Positions 9,430 through 17,967 of a stretch of 64,000 nt of DNA are shown here, piece by piece. The notes under the pieces were generated by a model, which was given only the letters and a program-made list of their open reading frames with translations, was not told the origin of the DNA and made no database searches. The stretch covers positions 806,001 through 870,000 of the forward strand of contig JASGHK010000005.1 in assembly GCA_049841135.1 (NCBI GenBank), read 5' to 3'. This stretch comes from JACRCT01 sp049841135 (GTDB lineage Bacteria; Myxococcota; Myxococcia; Myxococcales; UBA5297). Numbering within the stretch: position 1 is the first letter of the stretch; each line of letters begins with the position of its first letter. A program made the translations under genes and the position numbers.

Positions 9430-9485
9430 GAGTCCTCCTTCGAGAACGAACGTGAACGGCAGGAGAGGGTGTGGGGGCCGGGCGC

Positions 9486-11018
9486 TCACGCCATCCGCAG
9501 GGCGCCCGCGATGGTCGGCGGCGGAGCCGCGGAGGAGGCCGGCGCGGGCCGGTGGGGCGCGTCGGACTCGAGCTTGAAGAGCGAGACGGTCTCCTGCAGC
9601 TGTCGAGCGCGACCGTCGAGGTCCTCGGAGGTCCGCGCGAGCTCCTCGGCGGAGCCGGCGATGACCTGGACCACGCGGTTGAGCTGCTGGATGGCGGTGT
9701 TGATCTGCCCGGACCCGCCGGCCTGCTCCCTCGACGCGGCGGTGATCTCCTGGACGAGGTTCGCGGTCTTCTGGATGTCCGGCAGCAGCGCCGCCAGCAG
9801 GGCGCCCGCCTTCTCGGCCACCGCGACGCTGGAGGCGGAGAGCCCGGCGATCTCCTTGGCTTCGTCGCGGCTGCGCTCGGCGAGCTTGCGGACCTCGGTC
9901 GCCACCACCGAGAAGCCGCGGCCGTGCACCCCCGCCCGCGCGGCCTCGATGGCGGCGTTGAGGGAGAGCAGGTTGGTCTGCCAGGCGATCTCCTCGACCA
10001 CCGAGATCTTCCCGACGATGGTCTTGAGCGCGGTGGCTGCCTCGTCCACCGCCTTGGCGCTCTGCTGCGCTCCGACCGCGGCCTTCTTGGCGATGACCTC
10101 GGTGGCCTGGGCGTTGTCGGCGTTCTGGCGAATGGACGCGTCCATCTCCTCGATGGACGACGAGGCCTCCTCCGCCGAAGACGCCTGCTCGGTGGCGGCC
10201 TGGGAGAGGTCGCTGGCGCTGCGCGCGATCTGCCGGGCGCTCACCGCGGTGCTGTCGGCGCTCTCGCGGATGCGGCCGATGAGCCCCTTCAGGTTCGTCA
10301 CCATCCCGTTCATCGCCGAGCCCAGCGCGCCCACCTCGTCCCGCGCCCCGACCTCCACCTGCGGGCGCAGGTCACCGCTGGCGATGATCGTCGAGACCCG
10401 GGCTATCGACTCCAGGCGGCTGGTGACGACCCTGCGGACGGTCAGCACCAGGATGAGGCTGACGACGAGCGCCACCCCCAGGTTGACCAGGATGATGAAG
10501 AGGGCGGTGGCGCGGACCTGCTGGTTCACCCCGTACTCCGACATCCCCATGGTGACCGTGCCGATGGTCCGCTCGCCGGTGCTCACCGGGATGGAGAACT
10601 CGGCGACCGGGAGGTGCTTCTTGAGCCCCTCGGCCAGGGCCGGCGCCGGGCTCTCGGGAGGCAGGGTGTCCAGCGTCTCCTGCACCTTCCGGCCCGCGGC
10701 GTTGACGCTGAGCGAGGGCGAGGTGACCGGCAGGCCGTTCGCGTCGAGGATCATCGCGTAGACGACGTCGGGGTCCTTGTTCACCTCGGCGACGATCTCG
10801 TCCAGCTGGGTCGTCTCCCCGAGGATGAGCGGTTCCCAGGAGAGCTTGGCGATGTACGCGGCGAGTCCCTTGCCCTTGTCGAGGAGCGAGTCGCGCAGCA
10901 CGGCCTGTTCGCGGCGCACCACCGCCATGCTGCCCGCCGAGGTGACGACGAAGAGCAGGGGGATGACCACGGCCATCAGCTTCCAGCGCAGGCTGGACAT
11001 GTTGTGGTTCCCGGTCAT
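9486..11018 (-). CDS. methyl-accepting chemotaxis protein
   Basis: Transmembrane receptor of 510 residues. A first membrane segment (MAVVIPLLFVVTSAGSMAVV) is followed by a periplasmic sensor of about 150 residues (including a region like sCache, DPDVVYAMILDANGLPV), a second membrane segment (FIILVNLGVALVVSLILVLT), a HAMP region and a long coiled-coil signalling domain. The conserved hairpin tip is present (EEIAWQTNLLSLNAAIEAAR then AGVHGRGFSVVATEV). It should signal to CheA/CheW, whose genes are not in the window. The ATG at 11018 has GAGG six bases upstream; a second ATG at 11000 is also possible. It ends 56 bases before the start of the PstS-like gene on the same strand, so co-transcription with the phosphate genes is plausible. 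Confidence 0.95.
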   Translation of the reverse strand: MTGNHNMSSLRWKLMAVVIPLLFVVTSAGSMAVVRREQAVLRDSLLDKGKGLAAYIAKLSWEPLILGETTQLDEIVAEVNKDPDVVYAMILDANGLPVTSPSLSVNAAGRKVQETLDTLPPESPAPALAEGLKKHLPVAEFSIPVSTGERTIGTVTMGMSEYGVNQQVRATALFIILVNLGVALVVSLILVLTVRRVVTSRLESIARVSTIIASGDLRPQVEVGARDEVGALGSAMNGMVTNLKGLIGRIRESADSTAVSARQIARSASDLSQAATEQASSAEEASSSIEEMDASIRQNADNAQATEVIAKKAAVGAQQSAKAVDEAATALKTIVGKISVVEEIAWQTNLLSLNAAIEAARAGVHGRGFSVVATEVRKLAERSRDEAKEIAGLSASSVAVAEKAGALLAALLPDIQKTANLVQEITAASREQAGGSGQINTAIQQLNRVVQVIAGSAEELARTSEDLDGRARQLQETVSLFKLESDAPHRPAPASSAAPPPTIAGALRMA

Positions 11019-11427
11019 GGGACCTCGAGAGGCTTGCGGTGGACAGTGCGAGGTGAGTGCTCCCCCCCGTCGTTCGCGCGGCCGCCGGTGCACCTGCCAT
11101 GCCCGGACCGGGCCAATGGAAAGTCGGCAGGTTGGGCCCGGCTTCGTGCGTGCCTTCGACCCAATGCGTGCTCTTCACGCATGGCGATGCGCGGTGAGCA
11201 CGCGCCGTCCGGGAGTCCGGAGGCTGAGGGCCTCCGGCTACCTGGGTAAGCCCACTTTCTGGCGAGACACCGAGCGGCTGGTGGAGCTGGGCCTGCCAGC
11301 CGGGTGGCAGCACCGTGGATTTCCGTCTCGCCCCTCGGCGGCCAGCGGCACCTTGGCCCGTACTTTCACGGGGTTGCGCATTGGCATCCGCGGTGCTTCG
11401 GTGGTCGCTTCCCCACTGGAGATATCG
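11019..11427. other. divergent intergenic region with a small inverted repeat
   Basis: This stretch of about 400 bases between the chemotaxis receptor (minus) and the clostripain-like gene (plus) contains no convincing gene. It must hold promoters in both directions. The only structure I see is an inverted repeat, ATGCGTG at 11164-11170 and CACGCAT at 11176-11182 separated by five bases, which could be an operator or a small hairpin. I cannot assign -35/-10 boxes with confidence. Confidence 0.4.
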
Positions 11428-13438
11428 ATGTCGATCCGCCTGCCCTTCGGCTGCCTTGCCTGTCTCGCCCTCTTCACCGCGTGCAGCGGACCGGCGCCGA
11501 TCGCCGCCGACTCCGGACCTGCGACCGCCGACTCCGGACCAGCGACCGTCGCCGACTCCGGACCCTCGACCCTCGCCGACGCGGCCATGCCGGCCGATGC
11601 AGCCGTCGCCCGCGGCGGCGAGGGAGAGCCGTGCAACGAGGACGGCACCTGCGAGACCGGGCTCGAGTGCTTCGGCGGCAGCTGCCTCGCGCCCATCCCC
11701 GCGGTGCAGGACCTGGCCGCGGCGGCCGAGGACTACGCCGTCGCGCTCTCCTGGACCTTCGGCGACGCGAGCGCGCGGTTCGAGCTGTCGCGCCGGCGCG
11801 AGGGCGAGGCCGCCTTCGAGAAGCTCGCCGACCTTGCCGCCGGGACGCGCTCCTACCGCGACGAGGCGATCGAGCTCGGCGTCGCCTTCCAGTACTCGCT
11901 CACCGCCTTCGTGGGCGGCCGCGCCTCGCTCCCCAGCGCGCCGGTGCTGGCCACGGCGAAGGCGGCGCCGCGAGAGTGGACGCTCATCTACTTCATCGCC
12001 TCCGACGGCGACTATGGCTACACCTACTGGTTCAACGTCGACGGGCTCGAGGCGCAGGGCGGCACGACCGCCGAGGTCGGCGCCGTCGCCCTCTACGACG
12101 GCTACGAGAACGGCGACAGCCAGTACCTCGTCATCGGCGATTCGAGCGCGAGCACCACGTCCGTCTCGCCCCCGCGCGCCGCGGGCGGCGAGGTGAACAT
12201 GGGCGAGGCGAAGTCGTACACCGACTTCATCGACTGGCTGCTGCCGCGGTACTCGGCGCGCCACTACCTCCTCTCCTTCCACGATCACGGCGGCGGCGCG
12301 GTGGAGCCCAAGAAGAGCCGGACCCGCAACATGCTCTACGACCAGAGCTCGGCCGACTCGCTCGATCCCGACGAGCAGGGGCAGGTGGTGCGCCACCTCG
12401 CCCGGAAGATCGGCCGGAAGGTCGACGTCGTGGAGTCGATGACCTGCTTGGGCCAGATGGCCGAGAACACCTGGGGCATGCGCGACGCCGCGCTCTACCA
12501 CGTCGGCGCCGAGTCGCTCTCGTACGTCACCGGGACCTACCCGCTCGGCTACCTGGCGCAACACCCGGCCGCCTCGGCGAAGGACGTGGCGCTGTTCCTG
12601 GCCCAGGACCACGCGAGCGGCATCGAGGCGCAGGACGTGCCCTGCACCTGGTCGGCGATCGACCTCGGGCAGCTCGGGGCGCTGGGGACGAAGCTCGGCG
12701 CGCTCGCGGGCCAGCTCAAGGCGTTCGCCACCACCGACGCGCTCAAGGCCAAGGTGCGCGCGGTCGCGGGCGGTGCGCAGAACTTCTCGTACCAGAGCCC
12801 GGACCTGATGGCCGCCTACCTGGACATCAAAGACCTGGCCGCCAAGGTCGCCGCCGACACGGAGCTCCCCGAGCGGCGCGCGGGCGACCTCCGCGGAGAT
12901 CGTCGATCTGTTCGAGCAGAGCGGCCTGGTGCTCTTCAACAGCCAGCACAGCGGGACGCACCCGCAGACGACCCTCTACGCCGACTACTCGCGCGCCGCC
13001 GGGCTCTCGGTCTACCACCCGAACCAGGCCTGGCCCTTCTACACCGTCGAGGCCGCGCCGCCGTACGCCTCGCTCGGCTTCGCCGCCGACACCGGCTGGG
13101 CGGACTACCTGCAGGCCATCGCGCCGCCGATGCCGACCGGGAAGTGCCCGGCGGTGACCGACCTCGCCGCCGAGAAGAACCCGGACGGCAGCGTGACCGT
13201 CCGCTGGAGCCACGCGACCAACCTCTTGGCCTGCGACGCCTTCTACTGCTCGCGGGATCTCAACGGGAAGTTCACCGGGACCTACCAGACGGTGATGCGT
13301 AGCGGCGAGCAGACGAGCTTCACGGTCACCGACGCCCCCACGGCCGCCGGGAGCTACACCTGGCGGGTGACCGCGTTCCGCGGGAGCGAGGCCGCCTCGG
13401 TCAACTGGACGACCAGCGCGCCGCTCGTGCTGCCCTGA
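11428..13438 (+). CDS. clostripain-like (C11) peptidase lipoprotein with FnIII modules (frame break near 12862-12870)
   Basis: About 669 residues. The ATG at 11428 has GGAG seven bases upstream and opens a signal peptide with lipobox Phe-Thr-Ala-Cys. Then come an Asp-Ser-Gly-Pro-rich linker, an EGF/dickerin-like Cys motif (GEPCNEDGTCETGLECFGG), a fibronectin III-like region, and a C11 peptidase domain with the catalytic His in LLSFHDHGGGAVEP and Cys in VESMTCLGQMAENTW. A second FnIII-like module (NPDGSVTVRWSHATN) ends the protein at 13438. The reading frame changes by +1 just after GAGCTC at 12862-12867; one C fewer in the following run gives ELPSGARATSAEIVDLFEQ and restores one gene. Probably an exported cysteine protease cleaving after basic residues. 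Confidence 0.8.
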
Positions 13439-13593
13439 GTTCCTGAGCGGCCTGCGACGGTCGATGGAGCTGCCCACCTTCGCGCACCGTTCATCGGAGG
13501 CGCCATCGAGCATCAGTGCTTTTCCGGCATCGGGATCCGCAATTCCCGGATCCGGTTCTTCAGCTCGCCGTCCACGTTCGTCATCCTCTCGTC

Positions 13594-14575
13594 ATGACCG
13601 AGACGACGATGACCGCGGTGCTCTGCGACGAGTACGGCCCACCCGACGTGCTCAAGGTCCGCGAGATCCGGCGACCGGAGCCGCGCGACCACGAGGTGCG
13701 CGTCGCCATCCGCGCCACGACCGTCACCGCCGCCTGCGGGATGATGCGGCGCGGGGACACCGCGATGGCCCGCGTGGTGCTCGGATTGCTCCGCCCCCGC
13801 CGGCGCTTCCGCATCATGGGCATCGAGCTCGCCGGCGTCGTCGACCAGGTCGGGCGCAAGGTGACCCGCTTCCATTGCGGCGACCGCGTGTTCGGCTTCA
13901 CCGGCTTCTCCGCCGGCGCCTACGCCCAATACGTCTGCCTGCCCGAGAGCGCTTCGCTGGCGCTGGCCCCGCAGGGCCTCGACGATTCTGGCGGCCGCGT
14001 GCCTCGTGGACGGCCCGACCACTGCGCTCTACTTCCTTCGCGACCGGGCGCAGGTCGGCGAAGACACGCGCGTGGCGATCGTGGGCGCCTCCGGAAGCAT
14101 CGGCACCGCGGCCGTCCAGCTCGCCCGGCACTTCGGCGCCCACGTGACGGCCGTCTGCAGCGGGGCCAACGCCGAGCTGGTGCGCTCGCTCGGAGCGCAC
14201 GAGGTCGTCGACTACACGCGCGAGGACTTCACTTCCCTCGGCGGCCGCTTCGACGTCGTCTTCGACACGGTCGGCAAGAGCTCGTTCGCGGCGGCGCGGT
14301 GCTGCCTCGCCCCCGACGGCCGCTACCTCTGCACCGTCGGCGGCCTGGGCGCGTACCTGCTCGACGCCTGGACGCGGCTCTTCTCCCGGCAGAAGTTCGT
14401 CTTCGGGATGTCGGTCGAGAAGCGCCAGGCGCTGCAGGTGGTCGCCGATCTCGCCGCGCGTGGAGTGCTGCGCCCGGTGGTCGACCGGCGCTACCCGCTC
14501 GCAGACCTGGCCGAGGCACACCGCTACGTCGAGGCCGGGCACAAGAAGGGCAACGTGGCCATTCCGATCACGTAG
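13594..14575 (+). CDS. MDR-family NAD(P)-dependent oxidoreductase (frame break at 13984-13988)
   Basis: Medium-chain dehydrogenase/reductase of about 326 residues, resembling quinone oxidoreductases and zinc-free alcohol dehydrogenases. The N-terminal GroES-like part includes YGPPDVLKVREIRRPEP and MGIELAGVVDQVGRKVTRF. The Rossmann dinucleotide-binding loop is VAIVGASGSIGTAAVQLARH, and the C-terminus (YPLADLAEAHRYVEAGHKKG) is typical. No structural-zinc Cys cluster is visible. The frame shifts by +1 at GATTC (13984-13988); with GATC the protein reads QGLDDLAAACLVDGPTTAL without a break. The start at 13594 has no strong ribosome site; an ATG at 13609 is an alternative. It converges with the Lys/Glu-rich gene. 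Confidence 0.8.
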
Positions 14576-14614
14576 TGACGGAGCGCGGACCGACCGGGTC
14601 GAGGAGGCCGGCGG

Positions 14615-16837
14615 TCAGGGCTCGACGTAGGGCTTCGCCGCGCCTCGACCGCAGTAGACGAAGGTGCCGTCCGCCGTCTGGCCGAGCCGCTCGAGGTTCT
14701 TGTAGGAGAGCTTCGCGCCGACGGTCGTCGGCCCCAGCATCAGCGCCTGAAGCCGGAGGACGACCTTCGCGTCGGCCTCATGACCGTCGAACTCGTCGAG
14801 CAGCTTGACGGTGACGAAGCTGCCGTTGCCAGCGCACCCATTGCCCGCGATGGGCGTGACGGCAGCCTCCTTGGCGATGCTCTCCACCAGGGCGCTGCAC
14901 TCCTCGGCGAGCGCGAGGGGCGTGGACCGGTCGATCTTGGGAGCGGCGGGCTTGGCCGGTTCGGGAGCCGGGGCGGGAGTCGCCGTCTTGGGCTTCTTGG
15001 CGTCTTCGGCGGCCTTCTTCTTCTCCGCGGCCAGGCGAGCCTTCTCTTCCTCCTTCGCCTTCTTCTCTTCGGCGGCCTTGGCCTTGGCCTCCTCGGCGGC
15101 CTTCTTCTTCTCTTCGGCGAGGCGCGCCTTCTCCTCCTCCTTCGCCTTCTTCTCGGCCTCGGCCTTCGCCTTGGCCTCCTCCGCGGCCTTCTTCTTCTCT
15201 TCGGCGAGGCGCGCCTTCTCGTCTTCCTTCGCCTTCTTCTCGGCTTCGGCCTTCGCCTTGGCCTCCTCCGCGGCCTTCTTCTTCTCCTCGGCCAGGCGCA
15301 GCTTCTCCTCTTCCTTCGCCTTCTTCTCGTCGGCGACCGTCGCCTTGGCGCCCTCCGCCTTCTGCTTCTCCTCGGCAAGGCGCGCGCGCTCCTCGTCCTT
15401 GGCCCTCATCTCGTCGAGGAGGTCGGCCTTGCGCTCCTCCTCGGCCGTCATCTTCTTCTCGTAGGGCCTCGCCGCGCCTCGACCGCAGTAGACGAACGTA
15501 CCGTCCGCCGTCCGGCCGAGCCGCTCGAGGTTCTTGTAGGACAGCTGCGCGCCGGCGGTCGTCGGGCCCAGCATCAGCGCCTGCAGCCGCAGGACGATCG
15601 TCGCGTTGGCTTCATGGCCATCGAACTTGTCGAGCAGCTTGACGGTCACGAAGCTGCCGCTGCCAGCGCACCCGTTACCGGCGACGGCGGTGAAGGCGGC
15701 CTCCTTGGCGATGCTCTCCACCAGGGCGCTGCACTCCTCGGCGAGCGCAAGGGGCTTGGACCGATTGATTCGAGGTGCAGCGGGCTTGGCCGGCTCGGAC
15801 TCCGGGGCGGGAGTCGCCGTCTTGGGCTTCTTGGCGTCCTCGGCGGCCTTCTTCTTCTCTTCGGCCAGGCGCGCCTTCTCCTCTTCCTTCGCCTTCTTCT
15901 CTTCCGCGGCCTTCTCCTTGGCCTCCTCGGCAGCCTTCTTCCTCTCTTCGGCCAGACGCGCCTTCTCCTCAGCCGTCGCGTTCTTCTCCGCCTCGGCCCT
16001 GGCCTTGGCCTCCTCGGCAGCCTTCTTCTTCTCTTCGGCGAGGCGCACCTTCTCCTCTTCCTTGGCCTTCTTCTCTTCGGCGGCCTTGGCCTTGGCTTCT
16101 TCGGCGGCCTTCTTCTTCTCCTCGGCGAGGCGCACCTTCTCCTCTTCCTTCGCCTTCTTCTCCGCGGCGGCCTTCTCCTTCGCCTCCTCGGCGGCCCTCT
16201 TCTTCTCCTCGGCCAGGCGCACCTTCTCCTCTTCCTTCGCCTTCTTCTCTGCGGCGGCCTTGGCCTTGGCCTCCTCGGCGGCCCTCTTCTTCTCCTCGGC
16301 CAGGCGCACCTTCTCCTCTTCCTTGGCCTTCTTCTCTGCGGCGGCCTTGGCCTTGGCCTCCTCGGCCAGGCGCGCGCGCTCCTCGTCCTTGGCCTTCATC
16401 TCCGCCGCGAGGTCGGCCTTGTGCTGCTCGTCCGCCTTCCGCTTCTCTTCCGCGGCCTTGGCCTCGGCTTCGGCCTTCTTGCGCGCCTCCTCGGCGGCCT
16501 TGCGATCGGCCTCGGCCTTGAGCCTCGCCTCCTCAGCGGCCTTGCGATCGGCTTCGGCCTTGAGCTTGGCGTCCTCGATGGCCTTCTTCTCGGCCTCGAT
16601 CTTTGCCTTGGCCTCCTCCTGCTGCCGTCGCTTCTCGTCCTCCTCGGCCTGCAGGCGCGCCTTCTCGTCGTCCTCGCGCTTCTTCTTCTCGGCCTCGAGC
16701 CGGGCCTTGTCCTCGTCGGTGATGCGCTTGCGCTTGGGCAGGTTGAGACCAAGCGTGTCGTCCTCGTCGATCTGGGCCACCGCGGTGGCGGGGACGACGA
16801 GGAGGCTGCACAGGGCGATGAGGAGGGCTCGGGTCAT
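14615..16837 (-). CDS. exported Lys/Glu/Ala-rich coiled-coil protein with duplicated C-terminal domain
   Basis: A 740-residue protein. The signal peptide (hydrophobic core, cleavage near AVA/QIDEDD) is followed by a TolA-like helix of about 330 residues built from units such as AEEKKAKEEEKVRLAEEKKK, a globular module of about 105 residues, another helical stretch of about 160 residues, and a second copy of the same module. The two modules (about 15466-15785 and 14618-14945) share PLALAEECSALVESIAKEAA, GNGCAG.GSFVTVKLLD, LRLQALMLGPTT and DGTFVYCGRGAA, each with four conserved Cys. I do not recognise the module. The shape suggests a periplasm-spanning rod with two end or middle heads. GGAG lies about nine bases before the ATG. 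Confidence 0.75.
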   Translation of the reverse strand: MTRALLIALCSLLVVPATAVAQIDEDDTLGLNLPKRKRITDEDKARLEAEKKKREDDEKARLQAEEDEKRRQQEEAKAKIEAEKKAIEDAKLKAEADRKAAEEARLKAEADRKAAEEARKKAEAEAKAAEEKRKADEQHKADLAAEMKAKDEERARLAEEAKAKAAAEKKAKEEEKVRLAEEKKRAAEEAKAKAAAEKKAKEEEKVRLAEEKKRAAEEAKEKAAAEKKAKEEEKVRLAEEKKKAAEEAKAKAAEEKKAKEEEKVRLAEEKKKAAEEAKARAEAEKNATAEEKARLAEERKKAAEEAKEKAAEEKKAKEEEKARLAEEKKKAAEDAKKPKTATPAPESEPAKPAAPRINRSKPLALAEECSALVESIAKEAAFTAVAGNGCAGSGSFVTVKLLDKFDGHEANATIVLRLQALMLGPTTAGAQLSYKNLERLGRTADGTFVYCGRGAARPYEKKMTAEEERKADLLDEMRAKDEERARLAEEKQKAEGAKATVADEKKAKEEEKLRLAEEKKKAAEEAKAKAEAEKKAKEDEKARLAEEKKKAAEEAKAKAEAEKKAKEEEKARLAEEKKKAAEEAKAKAAEEKKAKEEEKARLAAEKKKAAEDAKKPKTATPAPAPEPAKPAAPKIDRSTPLALAEECSALVESIAKEAAVTPIAGNGCAGNGSFVTVKLLDEFDGHEADAKVVLRLQALMLGPTTVGAKLSYKNLERLGQTADGTFVYCGRGAAKPYVEP

Positions 16838-16972
16838 GGCTTCACGCTCCAACTCACGTTGAGGGGTCGAGAACGTTCGCGCGTGCGGAGGGGTGAGGGA
16901 CGATAGCACCCCGCTGACGGCCGGCGAAGTCGAGGTGTGGCCATCCCGGTCACGCAGTGATAGTCCACGACC

Positions 16973-17896
16973 GTGGATCCGCTCGGTCCCATCACCATCT
17001 CTTCCATCTCGCAGATTCATGGGCTCCTGGGCCGCGAGGCGCCGCCGAACCCGCTCGTGAGCGTGATCGCCGCCTCCTGGCAGGGGCCGCACCGCGTCGC
17101 CATCCCGGTCGCCAACCGCCGGATCCAGTCCGAGCTCTACGCCGTCAGCCTGAAGCGCGGCGACGAGTGCCAGCTCGCCTTCGGCCGACAGGTCTTCGAC
17201 GGCCAGGCGGGGACCATCGTCTTCCTCGCGCCCGGCCAGGCCGTCACGCCGCTCGAGGCCACGGATCGCATCGCGCCGATTGGCGACGGCTGGACCCTCG
17301 TCTTCCACCCGGACCTCATCTGCGGCAGCGCGCTGGCCTCGGTCATCAAGCAGTACGGGTTCTTCTCCTACGCGGCCGACGAGGCGCTGCACCTCGCCGA
17401 CGACGAGCAGCAGACGCTCACCGAGCTGGTGAAGCAGATCGAGCGCGAGGCCGCGACCACGCCCGACGCCTACTCGTCCGACGTCCTGGCGGCTCACCTC
17501 CAGCTCCTGTTCGGCTACTGCCAGCGCTTCTACGCGCGGCAATTCCGGACGCGAGCCAGGGTGCAGGGCGGCGTGCTCGAGCGCGTGCAGAAGCACCTCG
17601 ACGAGTACCTGGCCTCCGCTCGCCCGCGCGACGAGGGCCTGCCGACCGTGGCGACCTGCGCGAAGGCGCTGGGCTATTCACCCGACTACCTGACCGACCT
17701 TCTGCGCGAGGAGACGGGCGAGAGCACGCGCGAGCACATCCACCGCGCGATCATCACCGCCGCCAAGACGCGGCTGGCGTCGACGAGCGACAGCGTCAGC
17801 CAGGTGGCCTATTCGCTCGGCTTCGAGCACCCGCAGCACTTCGCCAAGCTCTTCAAGCAGAAGACGGGGAGCTCGCCGTCGGAGTGGCGGCGCTGA
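16973..17896 (+). CDS. AraC-family transcriptional regulator
   Basis: A 307-residue DNA-binding protein. Residues about 1-190 form a cupin-like sensor region (SELYAVSLKRGDECQLAFG and GTIVFLAPGQAVTPLE). The C-terminal about 100 residues carry the double helix-turn-helix of AraC/XylS proteins: ATCAKALGYSPDYLTDLLRE, then VSQVAYSLGFEHPQHFAKLF, ending GSSPSEWRR. The start is GTG at 16973, with no obvious ribosome site. It is divergent from the coiled-coil gene 135 bases away and 71 bases upstream of the M48 protease gene on the same strand. In other bacteria regulators of this shape often sit next to oxidoreductases, so the MDR gene 2.4 kb away is a possible target, but nothing here proves it. Confidence 0.92.
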   Translation: MDPLGPITISSISQIHGLLGREAPPNPLVSVIAASWQGPHRVAIPVANRRIQSELYAVSLKRGDECQLAFGRQVFDGQAGTIVFLAPGQAVTPLEATDRIAPIGDGWTLVFHPDLICGSALASVIKQYGFFSYAADEALHLADDEQQTLTELVKQIEREAATTPDAYSSDVLAAHLQLLFGYCQRFYARQFRTRARVQGGVLERVQKHLDEYLASARPRDEGLPTVATCAKALGYSPDYLTDLLREETGESTREHIHRAIITAAKTRLASTSDSVSQVAYSLGFEHPQHFAKLFKQKTGSSPSEWRR

Positions 17897-17967
17897 GCCT
17901 CGGGCGGCGATCGCGACCAGCTCTGCGGCATGCACGACCCGCACTGTCCGCGTATCCTGCCGCGGCC

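Noticed and set aside
6979..11249. Very long plus-strand open frames over the serpin, porin, PstS and chemotaxis genes
   Set aside because: High GC makes antisense frames long. The minus-strand proteins have strong family matches and ribosome sites; these frames have neither.
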